From assembly GCA_013141175.1 (NCBI GenBank), contig JABFRN010000001.1, positions 3,430,001 to 3,494,000 of the forward strand: 64,000 nucleotides of DNA. Reading direction: 5' to 3'. The DNA comes from Lysobacter sp. (GTDB taxonomy: Bacteria > Pseudomonadota > Gammaproteobacteria > Xanthomonadales > Xanthomonadaceae). The notes under the pieces are model-generated. The model was not told the origin of the DNA, ran no database searches, and was given only the letters and a program-made list of their open reading frames with translations. The position numbers and the translations under genes are program-made. Positions within the stretch are counted from its first letter, which is position 1. Each line of letters starts with the position of its first letter. Below are positions 26,487 to 35,846 of the stretch, piece by piece.

Positions 26487-29400
26487 TCAGAACTTGAAGT
26501 TGCCGTCGTTGCGCGTCGTCGGCGCGCTGCAGTTGGCGGGCGTGGCGAATTCGCGGTTGCCCGACGTCGTGGCCTGATTGCTCTCCCACGCGGCGGTCGC
26601 TCCGTTCCATTTCACGTACTTGTACTGGATCGCGGTGCCGGGCGGCAGCGTCACCGTGCCCGACCACGGCACATTCGCGCCGCTGCCCTGGATGGTCAGG
26701 GCGAAGCCTGTGCCCGCCGACCAATCGCCGAGCGCGGCGACATTGCCGACCACGTACAGGTTCTGGCCGACGACGGTGCTGGCGTTGGCGATGGTGAAGG
26801 TGACCTGGCAGCTGCTGGGTGCGGTCGTGGTCACGTTGCGGGTGGCGCTGCTCGCCGAGACGTTGCCTGCGGCATCGTAGGCCCGCACCGTATACGCATA
26901 GGCGGTCGCGGCGGACAGTCCGGAATCGGTGTAGCTGGTCCCGGACGTGGTGCCGATCTGGTTGCCGCCACGGAAGATGCGATAACCGGCGACGCCGACA
27001 TTGTCGGTGGACGCAGTCCACGACAGCGTCGCCGAGGTCGCAGTCACGCTGCTCGCGGTCAATCCCGTCGGCGCGCTGGGTGCGGTGCTGTCGTCGCCCA
27101 GGCACGGATCGGTGGTGCTGATCACGTTGTTCGTGATCGATGACACGCCGGTGGCGACCGGATAGTTCGCGCCGTTGCGGCTGTCCCAGACGCCGCTGCC
27201 ATTGTTGAACGTGACCTGCGCGCCGGTCGCGGCGCCGATATTGATGGCCTTCGTGAACCAGCCGCTGCAGGCCGCCGTCATCGCCACGCCGGGAACCGCC
27301 GTCCAGCTGCCGCCGTTCGGTGCGTAGTGGATATTGACCGTGGTCCACACCGTCGTCGGCTTGTAGTAGATCGTGGCCATGTTGTTGACCAGCGGCGGTG
27401 TGGTCACGCTCAAGGCCGCGCTGGCGGCGGACAGATTGCCCACCGCGTCCTGCGCCTTGACCGTGTAGCTGTAGGTCGTGCCGGCGACAAGTCCGCTGTC
27501 GGCATGGCTCGTCGCCGCCGTGGTTCCGATCTGCGTACCGTTGCGATAGACCAGATACGCGGACACGCCGACATTGTCGGTCGATGCCGTCCAGCGCACG
27601 GTGACCGAGGTCGAGGTGAGGTTCTGCGCATTCAAGCCTGCGGGCACGCTCGGCGCCTGCGTGTCGGCGCGCGCCGGCGTGGTGATCGATACGGCCGTGG
27701 GAGCGGTGGAAAGATTCCCCGCAGCGTCGTAGGCGCGCACGGTGTAACTGTAGGTCATCGACGGCTGGACGGTGTTGTCAATGTAGCCGGTGCCGGTGGC
27801 GACGGTGCCGATCTGCAAGGTGTTGCGATACACGCGATAGCCGGCGATGCCGACGTTGTCGGTCGCCGCATTCCACGTCAGGCTCACCGTGTTGGCGTCG
27901 ATCGCCTGGCCGCTCAGGCCGGTGGGCACCGATGGCGCCTGGGTATCGAGCGTGCAGGGGTCGGTTCCGGTGGACACCGCGCCGTTCTCGATCACGGAAA
28001 TGCCGGTGCCCAGCGCGTAATTCTGGCCGCCCTTGTTGTCCCAGATGCCGCTGCCGTTGTTGAACACCGCCGCCAGTCCGGTGGCGCCGCCGAGATTCGC
28101 GGAATAGCGGTGCCAGCCGCTGCAGGCGAGCGTCATCGGCACGCCGGGGACGGTTGTCCAGATGCCGCCGGTCGGCGAGAAATGCAGGTTCACCGTGGTC
28201 CAGCCGGCGGGGGCGCGGTAGTACACGTTGGCGACGTTGCCGGCGAGCGTGGAAGCGTTGAGCGCCGCCGATGCGATCGATTGATTGCCGGCCGCGTCCT
28301 TGGCCTTGATGGTGTAGGTGTAGGCGGTCGACGGTTGCAGATTGTTGTCGATGTAATTGGTCGTGGTGGATGTGCCGGCCAACGAGCCATTGCGATGAAT
28401 CTGATAGTCGGCGACGCCGTAGTTGTCGGTCGCCGCTGTCCAGCTCAATGCGATCGAACTTGCGGTCCTTGTGCCTGCGACCGGCATGCCCGGTGCGCTC
28501 GGAGCGACGGTGTCCGCCGCACGGGTGGTGATCGCCAGCGCCGCGCTGCGCGCGGATTGATTGCCGGCGGCATCGAACGCGAGTACCTGATAGCTGTAGG
28601 CGGTCGACGCCGACAGGCCGCTGTCGTTGAACTGCGTGCCACTGCCGGTCCCCACCAGCACATTGTTGCGGAAGATCTGATAGCCCGCGACGCGGACGTT
28701 GTCGGTGGCCGGCGACCAGGCGATCGTCACCGAGCGATCGGTGAGGTTGCTCGATGCGAGCGCGCCCAGGAACACCGGCGCGGTGGTGTCGACGGTCAGG
28801 AACGGGCGCACGCCCGCGACCGTGCCGTTGGTGTCTTCGACATGGCCCGAGCCGGTGGTGGTCTTGCGATAGGTGCCCGCGCCGACATGGACCTGCTGGA
28901 TTTCGCTGCGGGTGACATTGCCGCGGCTGTCGGTCGCTTCGATGTAATAGTCGAGCAACTGGTTGCGATAGCCGCTGAAATACGCGAAGTAGAGATTGCC
29001 GATTTCCTGCGCGGGCAGCACCTGCATCGTCGCCTGGGTGGTCGGCATCCACGACACGCCGTTCATCACCGGGCGCAGGTCGCGCATCTGCATCGGATAC
29101 GAGGTCCACGCCGAGACGTTGGCCGGCGTGATCGACAGCCCGGGCTTGCCGACGTTCGCGGCCGGGTCGTAGACCTTGTAGGTGTCGTCGCTGGCGGCGA
29201 TGTCGAGGGACGCATGCGTGCGCACCTTCACCCTGATGTCGGCGATGTTCGACAGATCGTAGGCGTAGGTGTAGATCGCGAATTCGTTGTTGTAGTGCTG
29301 GACGGTCCAGCCTTCGGCCTTCGATGCGTTGACCGAACCGGGGTTGTACGGATAGCGCTGCGGCCACCACACCGACGGCCCGGTGCGGTCCTTCACCAGG

Positions 29401-31214
29401 TTCGGCTGCACCAGCAGCTTCGAGAAGTACAGCGAATTGTTGAAGGCGAGGGTGGGTTTGACGTTGTCGTCCTTGTTCTCGTCGTAGTAGCCGAAACCCG
29501 AATCCATCGCCGGCAGCAGGAAATACCACGACAGCTCGGCCGGATTCGCGCCGCCCGCATAGCCATTGGCGGCATTGCCCTTCACCGGGTACGACATCAT
29601 CCACGGATTGAGCTGATTGCCCGGATGGGTGATCTGCTGGTCCAGCGCGGTCGTCGGCGACCAGTGCGCCGGATGATCGTCCAGCCAGATCTGTTCGGCG
29701 GTCTTCGCGTAGTTCAGCGCCGCCTGCAGCAGCGCGAAATTGCGTTCGAGATAGTGCCAGCCGTATTCGAACGACACGGTCGCGCCTTCGGCCACGCCGG
29801 CGAGATTCACCTTCGGCGACAGATTGCTGCCGGTGGCGGCGTTGTAGGCCGGGAACTGGCCTTTCCAGATCAGGAACGGCAGTCGCCAGTGGTACCAGGT
29901 GGGGTCGGAAGACGAGTCGCGGGTGTCGATCCACGAACCGTCCTGCACGTGCTGGACATCGTTCGCCGGGATCGGATTGCGCAGCAGGTATTCGTCGATG
30001 CCCAGACAGCTGCCGCTCCCGGAACAGGTCGTGCCGTAGCCGTTCTGCCACGTCGACAGCGAGCCCGCGCGTCCGCCGGAGTTGTCGCCATCGTGGGCGA
30101 TCACGTAGAACTGGCGCGGTTCCAGGCTCGCGTACGGCACGTATTCGTCGACCGTGACCGCGCCCTCCCAACCTTCCAGCCACGATCCGTTCTGGGAGAC
30201 GGGAATGCCGGCGATCCTGCTGACCGTGCCGGTCGCCGGATCGACATGACGCACCCAGTGCGGCGTGGAGGCGAACGGATATTTGTTCACCACGACCTGT
30301 TGTTCGTGCGCCATCGGATTGGCGACCCAGGCACCGCTGGTCGATGTGTTGCGCAGGTCCGCGCGGTTCGGCGGCGAGGTCAGCGTGTCGCCGTTCGCAT
30401 CGTAGGTCGCGTAGGGGTAGTCCTTGAGCGTGCGCGAAAAATGGTTGTTGCCGATCACCGACCACTGGATGCCGAGTTTCGACAGCACCGGGATCAAGCG
30501 GTCGGAAAAGCCGAGTTCGGTCGGGAAAAAGCCGCGCGACGATTTGAAGTTTCCACCGAGGAAATACGGCTGCGCCAGCGTCGCGCTCTGGTAGATCAGA
30601 TCCTTGAGGAAATAATCGCTGCCCACCAGCGGGCCCATCGAGTGGTGGCCGGTGAAATGGATCAGGTCGAGGGTCTTGAAGTTGTTCTGCGTCGGCAGCC
30701 CGGTGTAGGCGCTGCGCCACGACGCGCCCCAACCGGGATTCGAGTAACCGGCGACATTCTGCGTGCTCTGCAGGTTGTCGACGTTGTTCACCACCGCGCC
30801 GGACATCGTGACGTGGATCTGGCCCTGCGATCCCGAATAATTGCGCAGCTCGTTCGCCACCTGTTGCGGCCAGTACTGGTATGCGCCGGTTTTCGCATCG
30901 TGGCTGTAGTACGTCACCAGATCGTCGTGCGGCATGATCGTGCCGCCGAGCGCTGCGGGCAGGTAGTAGCTGTAGCCTGCCGGCGGATTCTGCTTGAGCT
31001 TGATGACGTCGCCGTCGTAGAGGTAACGGATCGGCGCGCCGACCGCGGTCGCGTTGTATGCGTTGCCGACATCCACCGCGTAGAACGGCCAGAAGTTCGG
31101 CATGTGGTTGTGGTAGACGTGCGCGGATGGAATCGCTGCGGGCGCAGTCGAGCAGACCGATGCCAATACGAAAAGTCCGATCCCGATGGCGAGATGTGTC
31201 TTGCGAGCCTTCAT
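26487..31214 (-). CDS. Secreted GH57/GH119-like alpha-amylase with five FN3, two CBM25-type and one CBM20 module
   Basis: A 1575-residue secreted starch-active enzyme. Signal peptide residues 1-26. The catalytic part (about 30-800) opens with VYHNHMPNFWPF, which matches conserved region 1 of GH57 and GH119. It contains FFPTELGFS with the likely nucleophile Glu233, and VIAHDGDN with the likely acid Asp375. From memory, residues 231 and 373 were proposed as catalytic in the GH119 founder IgtZ, a close match in spacing. Then follow FN3 x2 (about 805-990), a CBM25/26-like module (about 993-1085), FN3 x2, a second such module (about 1278-1368), FN3 and a C-terminal CBM20 (about 1465-1575, VVGNVAALGDWS). 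It binds and cleaves alpha-glucan outside the cell. Confidence 0.88.
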   Translation of the reverse strand: MKARKTHLAIGIGLFVLASVCSTAPAAIPSAHVYHNHMPNFWPFYAVDVGNAYNATAVGAPIRYLYDGDVIKLKQNPPAGYSYYLPAALGGTIMPHDDLVTYYSHDAKTGAYQYWPQQVANELRNYSGSQGQIHVTMSGAVVNNVDNLQSTQNVAGYSNPGWGASWRSAYTGLPTQNNFKTLDLIHFTGHHSMGPLVGSDYFLKDLIYQSATLAQPYFLGGNFKSSRGFFPTELGFSDRLIPVLSKLGIQWSVIGNNHFSRTLKDYPYATYDANGDTLTSPPNRADLRNTSTSGAWVANPMAHEQQVVVNKYPFASTPHWVRHVDPATGTVSRIAGIPVSQNGSWLEGWEGAVTVDEYVPYASLEPRQFYVIAHDGDNSGGRAGSLSTWQNGYGTTCSGSGSCLGIDEYLLRNPIPANDVQHVQDGSWIDTRDSSSDPTWYHWRLPFLIWKGQFPAYNAATGSNLSPKVNLAGVAEGATVSFEYGWHYLERNFALLQAALNYAKTAEQIWLDDHPAHWSPTTALDQQITHPGNQLNPWMMSYPVKGNAANGYAGGANPAELSWYFLLPAMDSGFGYYDENKDDNVKPTLAFNNSLYFSKLLVQPNLVKDRTGPSVWWPQRYPYNPGSVNASKAEGWTVQHYNNEFAIYTYAYDLSNIADIRVKVRTHASLDIAASDDTYKVYDPAANVGKPGLSITPANVSAWTSYPMQMRDLRPVMNGVSWMPTTQATMQVLPAQEIGNLYFAYFSGYRNQLLDYYIEATDSRGNVTRSEIQQVHVGAGTYRKTTTGSGHVEDTNGTVAGVRPFLTVDTTAPVFLGALASSNLTDRSVTIAWSPATDNVRVAGYQIFRNNVLVGTGSGTQFNDSGLSASTAYSYQVLAFDAAGNQSARSAALAITTRAADTVAPSAPGMPVAGTRTASSIALSWTAATDNYGVADYQIHRNGSLAGTSTTTNYIDNNLQPSTAYTYTIKAKDAAGNQSIASAALNASTLAGNVANVYYRAPAGWTTVNLHFSPTGGIWTTVPGVPMTLACSGWHRYSANLGGATGLAAVFNNGSGIWDNKGGQNYALGTGISVIENGAVSTGTDPCTLDTQAPSVPTGLSGQAIDANTVSLTWNAATDNVGIAGYRVYRNTLQIGTVATGTGYIDNTVQPSMTYSYTVRAYDAAGNLSTAPTAVSITTPARADTQAPSVPAGLNAQNLTSTSVTVRWTASTDNVGVSAYLVYRNGTQIGTTAATSHADSGLVAGTTYSYTVKAQDAVGNLSAASAALSVTTPPLVNNMATIYYKPTTVWTTVNIHYAPNGGSWTAVPGVAMTAACSGWFTKAINIGAATGAQVTFNNGSGVWDSRNGANYPVATGVSSITNNVISTTDPCLGDDSTAPSAPTGLTASSVTATSATLSWTASTDNVGVAGYRIFRGGNQIGTTSGTSYTDSGLSAATAYAYTVRAYDAAGNVSASSATRNVTTTAPSSCQVTFTIANASTVVGQNLYVVGNVAALGDWSAGTGFALTIQGSGANVPWSGTVTLPPGTAIQYKYVKWNGATAAWESNQATTSGNREFATPANCSAPTTRNDGNFKF

Positions 31215-31831
31215 CCTTGGTTCTCCCGATGGCGATTCGTGTGCAGCGCATCATCGCCGGACACCGCGTGCCCGTTGTCTGCGCGGCGACGTGCGTTGCG
31301 GATGCGTACTGTTGCGTCTTCCCCTGGCGCCGCGATTATTGGCCCGGCTGCGGGATCAAAGTCATTATTGAAAACGTATACATGCAATTCTTATTTGCTG
31401 CTGTGCAGCAATGCGGCGCCGACGATGCGTGCAAATGTGATGCGTGGCACGACAAGGATTCCGCCGTATCAACGATGCGCGTTCGACGACGCGCACGTGG
31501 TCGCGATCTGCCTCGATGCGCCGTAAACACTGGCGACACACACACGGCGGCGGAATGGTCGACGGCTCGATGCATCGCCTGTCCGGACGTCACGGGAAGC
31601 ATGCCCGCTTGCGGTCCTCGTGCAGCTCCGCGCAGCGGCCATCGGCACCGGGGTGCCGATGCAAGCCTGCATCGCAGGCGCCGTCAGGGTTGTCCCGGAC
31701 GCGTGCGCCCATCTTCCAATTTCCAGCAGCCTGCTAGACTTGGGCCATGGCATCCGCTGTCCGATCCAAGGCGAGTCGGAGCCATCCTGTCAGGGGGGAC
31801 AGGATCATCGATTTCAGAACGGGAGATGGAA
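31215..31831. promoter_or_regulatory. Long divergent intergenic region between amylase and amidohydrolase genes
   Basis: About 617 bases with no supportable gene. The part at 31358-31400 is AT-rich (AATTCTTATTT and nearby) and is the likely amylase promoter area. It adjoins a 17-bp operator-like palindrome, TTGCTGC-TGT-GCAGCAA at 31395-31411. Nearer the amidohydrolase lie two perfect palindromes: CATCGGCACC/GGTGCCGATG (31640-31661) and GCCTGC-ATC-GCAGGC (31665-31679). A weak -10-like TAGACT lies near 31735. Confidence 0.4.
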
Positions 31832-33892
31832 ATGAACCGTAGTGATGTCCTTGGCTTGGTCCTGATGCTGGTCCTGTTGCCCGGTATGGTCGGCGCCGCC
31901 GAGACGATCGAATACGTCGCGCTGGTCGATGGCGGCAAGCAGGCAGGTCATCAGAAGGTCGTCCTCGGCGACGACGGCGTGACCCGGGTCGACTTCCTGT
32001 TCAAGGACAACGGCCGCGGCCCCGAACTGAAAGAAGAATATGTGCTCGCCGCCGATGGCACGTTCGCGACCTATGCGGCAAAGGGCACCTCGACCTTCGG
32101 TGCGCCGGTCGACGAGAGTTTCCGCGTCGAGAACGGCGTCGCCATCTGGAAGTCGACTTCTGACGCCGGTGAGCAGCCGCTGGTTGCCGGCGCCGCCTAT
32201 TCGCCGCTCGGCGGCTCGCCGCAGGGTCTGGCGGTGGCGTTCTCGGCGCTGAGCCGTCGCAGCGACGGCAAGCTGCCGCTGATCCCCAGCGGCACGCTGA
32301 CCATGCGCACGGTCGCCGAAGTGGATGTCTCCAAGGACGCCGAGACCCGCAAGGTGCAACTGGTGATGTTGACCGGCGTCGGCTTCACGCCGACGTTCTT
32401 CTGGGCCACGGTCGGGCCGCAGCCGCGGATGTTCGCTTTCATCTTCCCGGGTTACCTGCAGCTGATCGAAGCCGGATGGCAGGCCAATGCTCCTGCGCTC
32501 GAAGTCCGCCAGGAAGAGGCGGAGGCCGAAGCGTTGTCCGACCTGCAGCGGCGACTGTCGCATCCGCTGCGCGGGACGACCCTGATCCGCAATGCCCGCG
32601 TCTTCGACAGCGAGCACGCGACCCTTGGACCTGCGTCCGACCTGTTGATCGCGAACGGGCGCATCGTCTCGATCTCCGGCGGTGGCGAGGAAACCGCCCG
32701 TGTCGATCGCGTCGTCGATGCCGGTGGCCGCGTGCTGCTGCCCGGGCTGTTCGATATGCACGGTCATATCAATGCCTGGCAGGGCGGCCTGCATCTGGCG
32801 GCAGGCGTGACCACCGTCCGCGACATGGCCAACGACAACAAGACCCTGCAGCAGCTGATGGCCGATGAACGCGACGGGCGCCGCATGTCGCCGAGCATCG
32901 TCGCTGCCGGTTTCATCGAAGGCGAAAGCCCGATGTCCGCGCGCCATGGATTCGTCGTCAGCGATCTCGCGGGCGCGAAGCAGGCGGTGGACTGGTACGC
33001 CAGGCATGGCTACCCGCAGATCAAGATCTACAACTCGTTCCCGAAGGAGATCCTGCGCGAGACCGTGTCCTACGCGCACAGTCGCGACATGCGCGTGAGC
33101 GGGCACATCCCGGTGTTCCTGCGCGCGCAGGATGCGATCGACATGGGCTACGACGAGATCCAGCACATCAACCAGGTGTTGCTGAATTTCCTGGTCGAGG
33201 ACACCACCGACACGCGCACGCTGGAGCGGTTCTACCTGCCGGCCAAGCGCATCGCCGACATGAATTTCGATGCCAAGCCGGTGCAGGACTACATCGCGCT
33301 GCTGGTGAAGAACCAGATCGCGATCGATCCGACGCTCGCCACGTTCGATTTCATCCGCCAGCGTCCCGGCGAGATGTCGCAGGCCTTCGCTGCGGTCGCC
33401 GACCACATGCCGCCGGATGTGCAGCGCGGCTTCAAGGTCGCGGAGTTCGATATCCCGGACGACGCCACCGCCGCGCGTTACAACAAATCCTACGACAAGA
33501 TGGTCGACTTCGTCGGCCGCATGTACCGGGCCGGCGTGCCGATCCTCGCCGGTACCGATGGTCTGCCGGGCTTCACCCTGCAGCGCGAACTCGAACTCTA
33601 CGTGAAGGCCGGGATGACCCCGGCGCAGGCGCTGCAGGTCGCGACCTGGAACGGCGCGAAGTACGCGCGCGTCCTCGATGACCGGGGTTCGATCGCGGTG
33701 GGCAAGCGCGCCGATCTGATTCTGGTCGATGGCGACCCCACCGTCGACATCGCCGCCATCCGCAACGTCGCGCTGGTGATCAAGAACGGCACCGCCTACT
33801 ACCCGGGCGAAGTCTACGAAGCGTTGGGCATCAAGCCGTTCGCTGCGCCGCTGAAGGTAGAGTCCACCGCGCAGCAGGCTTCGCAGCCGTAA
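31832..33892 (+). CDS. Exported amidohydrolase-superfamily enzyme
   Basis: A 686-residue protein with a signal peptide (LGLVLMLVLLPGMVGAAE), an N-terminal domain of about 220 residues that I do not recognise, and an amidohydrolase domain from about residue 245. Metal-binding signs are HGH (His310, His312 in LFDMHGHINAW), SGHIPVF, EIQHINQ and AGTDGLPGF. The end (GSIAVGKRADLILVDGDP) is typical of the family. It resembles imidazolonepropionase- or prolidase-like amidohydrolases and may act on peptides or cyclic amides in the periplasm; the substrate is unknown. GGGAG precedes the ATG; another in-frame ATG lies 6 bases upstream. Confidence 0.85.
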   Translation: MNRSDVLGLVLMLVLLPGMVGAAETIEYVALVDGGKQAGHQKVVLGDDGVTRVDFLFKDNGRGPELKEEYVLAADGTFATYAAKGTSTFGAPVDESFRVENGVAIWKSTSDAGEQPLVAGAAYSPLGGSPQGLAVAFSALSRRSDGKLPLIPSGTLTMRTVAEVDVSKDAETRKVQLVMLTGVGFTPTFFWATVGPQPRMFAFIFPGYLQLIEAGWQANAPALEVRQEEAEAEALSDLQRRLSHPLRGTTLIRNARVFDSEHATLGPASDLLIANGRIVSISGGGEETARVDRVVDAGGRVLLPGLFDMHGHINAWQGGLHLAAGVTTVRDMANDNKTLQQLMADERDGRRMSPSIVAAGFIEGESPMSARHGFVVSDLAGAKQAVDWYARHGYPQIKIYNSFPKEILRETVSYAHSRDMRVSGHIPVFLRAQDAIDMGYDEIQHINQVLLNFLVEDTTDTRTLERFYLPAKRIADMNFDAKPVQDYIALLVKNQIAIDPTLATFDFIRQRPGEMSQAFAAVADHMPPDVQRGFKVAEFDIPDDATAARYNKSYDKMVDFVGRMYRAGVPILAGTDGLPGFTLQRELELYVKAGMTPAQALQVATWNGAKYARVLDDRGSIAVGKRADLILVDGDPTVDIAAIRNVALVIKNGTAYYPGEVYEALGIKPFAAPLKVESTAQQASQP

Positions 33893-33936
33893 CCGCATCA
33901 CACGCCGTACGAACCACACACGCCAGGAGTGCCGGG

Positions 33937-34419
33937 ATGACCACCGCTTATGATTTTTCCGCTGTCGATATCGATGGTCACGATCAAGCGCTTTCCGATT
34001 ACAGCGGAAAAGTGCTGCTGGTGGTCAATGTCGCCTCGAAATGCGGATTCACCCCGCAATACACCGGGCTGCAGTCGCTGTGGGAAACCTATCGCGACCG
34101 CGGCCTGGTGGTGATGGGGTTTCCCTGCGACCAGTTTTCCCACCAGGAGCCGGGCGACGAGGCGGAAATCAAGAATTTCTGCACGCTGACCTACGATGTC
34201 GATTTCCCGATGTTCGCGAAGATCGACGTCAACGGCGCCAAGGCGCACCCGCTGTGGAAGTGGCTGAAGGACGAGAAGGGCGGCCTGCTCGGTATCGGTG
34301 CGATCAAATGGAACTTCAGCAAGTTCCTGGTCGGTCGCGACGGCCGGGTCATCAAGCGCTATGCGCCGACCGATACGCCGCAGTCGATGACGAAGGATAT
34401 CGAAGCCGCGCTGGGCTGA
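33937..34419 (+). CDS. Glutathione peroxidase-family thiol peroxidase
   Basis: A 160-residue cytoplasmic peroxidase of the GPx family (BtuE-like). The peroxidatic Cys36 is in NVASKCGFTPQY, the conserved Gln region is VVMGFPCDQFSHQEPG, and IKWNFSKFLVGRDG holds the active-site Trp and Asn. The catalytic position is Cys, not selenocysteine. It reduces hydrogen or lipid peroxides, probably with thioredoxin or glutathione. AGGAG precedes the ATG. It follows the amidohydrolase by 44 bases and may be co-transcribed. Confidence 0.94.
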   Translation: MTTAYDFSAVDIDGHDQALSDYSGKVLLVVNVASKCGFTPQYTGLQSLWETYRDRGLVVMGFPCDQFSHQEPGDEAEIKNFCTLTYDVDFPMFAKIDVNGAKAHPLWKWLKDEKGGLLGIGAIKWNFSKFLVGRDGRVIKRYAPTDTPQSMTKDIEAALG

Positions 34420-34444
34420 GCATGGCTGACAGGGGCATGCAACC

Positions 34445-34846
34445 GTGACGTCCGGATTCGATCCGCAAAAACCGGGTTTCCAACTGGCGTTGAACACCGA
34501 AAGCAGCGGGCTGGTGGCCAATGTCACCGGCCGTATCGACACCGTCGACGCGCTGATCGCGTTGTTCATGGCGATCGGCGCCGAACTGCAGCGCACCGGC
34601 TTGCGCAATCTGCTGGTGATCGATCACACCTTCGGTGCGGTGCCGCCGGAGAATCAGCTTCGCAGGCTGTTTTCCTCGGTCGAGGGACAGGGTTTCGCCG
34701 AAGTGCGCGTGGCCTATGTCGACGCCCGGGGCACTGCGGTCAGTCGCATGGAAGTAGGCGAGATCATGGGCCGCGAACACGGCTACGAATGCCGTGTCTT
34801 CGACAACGAGGCGCGCGCACGCATCTGGCTGCATTACGGCGAGTAG
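34445..34846 (+). CDS. Hypothetical STAS/SpoIIAA-like protein
   Basis: A soluble protein of 133 residues with a GTG start 25 bases after the peroxidase gene. The alternation of strands and helices (GLVANVTGRID, LIALFMAIGAEL, LRNLLVIDHTFGAVP, FAEVRVAYVD) resembles the SpoIIAA/STAS-like fold seen in several small regulators. No catalytic motif is seen. A role in signalling is possible but unproven. Confidence 0.55.
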   Translation: MTSGFDPQKPGFQLALNTESSGLVANVTGRIDTVDALIALFMAIGAELQRTGLRNLLVIDHTFGAVPPENQLRRLFSSVEGQGFAEVRVAYVDARGTAVSRMEVGEIMGREHGYECRVFDNEARARIWLHYGE

Positions 34847-34871
34847 AACGGGCCTTGGCGCGGGCCGCAGG

Positions 34872-34887
34872 GCGGGCTTCGGCCCGC
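34872..34887. terminator. Convergent-gene terminator hairpin
   Basis: GCGGGC (34872-34877), a stable TTCG tetraloop and GCCCGC (34882-34887), between the convergent genes ending at 34846 and 34896. The T-run is poor, so termination efficiency is uncertain. Confidence 0.5.
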
Positions 34888-34895
34888 TGCCCTGT

Positions 34896-35690
34896 TCATT
34901 TCTCGACGAACGCGCGCTCGAACACGTATTCCCCGGCAGTGCCGATCCGCGGCGAAGCGGTGAAGCCGTGGCTGTCGAGAATCCGGCGGAAGTCGGCCAG
35001 CATCTGCGGACTGCCGCAGATCATCGCGCGGTCGTATTTCGGGTCCAGCGGCTCGATGCCGAGATCGCCGGCGACGCGACCGCTGTCCAGCAGATCGGTG
35101 ATGCGACCGCGCCGATGCTTGCCGTGCCAATAGAAGTCTTCGCGGCTCACCGCCGGGTAATAGAGCAGCTTGGCCCTGATTTCGTCGCCGAGGAATTCAT
35201 GGCGCGGCAGTTCGTTGACGATGTAATCGCGATACGCGAGATCCGGCTCGCCGCGCACGCCGTGGCAGATGATCACGCGCTCGAAGCGTTCGTAGGTGGC
35301 GGGGTCTTTCACCACGGCCATCCACGGCGCCAGGCCGGTGCCGGTGGACAGCAGATACAGATTGCGGCCCGGGTGCACGTCGGAGATCAGCAGCGTGCCG
35401 GTGGGCTTGCGTCCGATCAGGATGGTGTCGCCGGGCGCGATGTGCTGCAGGCGCGAGGTCAATGGCCCGTTCTGCACCTTGATGCTGAAGAATTCGAGCT
35501 GCTCCTCCCAGTTGGCGCTGGCGATGGAATACGCGCGCATCAGCGGTTTTCCCTCCACTTCCAGGCCGATCATCACGAACTGGCCATTGTCGAAACGGAA
35601 ACCGTCGTCGCGGGTGGTGGTGAAGCTGAAGTACGCGTCGGTCCAGTGGCGGACGTCAAGCACGGTTTCGGTACCGTAAGGGGAGGCCAT
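34896..35690 (-). CDS. fpr: Ferredoxin-NADP reductase
   Basis: Fpr (264 residues) moves electrons between NADPH and ferredoxin or flavodoxin. FAD-binding motifs are MRAYSIASANWEE and VQNGPLTSRLQHI; the NADP-binding motifs are LLSTGTGLAPWMAVV, ICHGVRGEPDLAYRD and AMICGSPQML. It ends in VFERAFVEK, as is usual for this bacterial type. The length is typical. It stands alone on its strand with a good -10 element upstream; the family is often induced by oxidative stress, which the sequence here does not prove. Confidence 0.95.
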   Translation of the reverse strand: MASPYGTETVLDVRHWTDAYFSFTTTRDDGFRFDNGQFVMIGLEVEGKPLMRAYSIASANWEEQLEFFSIKVQNGPLTSRLQHIAPGDTILIGRKPTGTLLISDVHPGRNLYLLSTGTGLAPWMAVVKDPATYERFERVIICHGVRGEPDLAYRDYIVNELPRHEFLGDEIRAKLLYYPAVSREDFYWHGKHRRGRITDLLDSGRVAGDLGIEPLDPKYDRAMICGSPQMLADFRRILDSHGFTASPRIGTAGEYVFERAFVEK

Positions 35691-35721
35691 GCGTGGGGTT
35701 CGGAAGTATTAGCAGGATCTA

Positions 35722-35727
35722 ATTATA
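35722..35727 (-). promoter_or_regulatory. Candidate -10 element of fpr
   Basis: On the minus strand a perfect TATAAT lies 32 bases upstream of the fpr start codon. No good -35 is found at 16-18 bases, which may mean activator dependence. Confidence 0.55.
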
Positions 35728-35785
35728 GCGGACCGCGCGCGCAACCGTTTTTGACCCGGCTCAGAATGCCGATCCGGAAACGCAG

Positions 35786-35810
35786 AAGGCCCGGGCAGCA
35801 CCCGGGCCTT
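35786..35810 (-). terminator. Terminator of the GNAT acetyltransferase gene
   Basis: A perfect 10-bp stem AAGGCCCGGG (35786-35795) and CCCGGGCCTT (35801-35810) with a CAGCA loop, about 40 bases past the acetyltransferase stop. The following T-run is short. Confidence 0.6.
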
Positions 35811-35846
35811 CGTGCGCATCGCGCTCGCCGGCATCGTCGCGGATCT

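Noticed and set aside
27327-31526. Plus-strand open frame of 1399 codons opposite the amylase
   Set aside because: No recognisable domain and low-complexity Arg/Gly/Val composition; the opposite strand has clear catalytic, FN3 and CBM modules.
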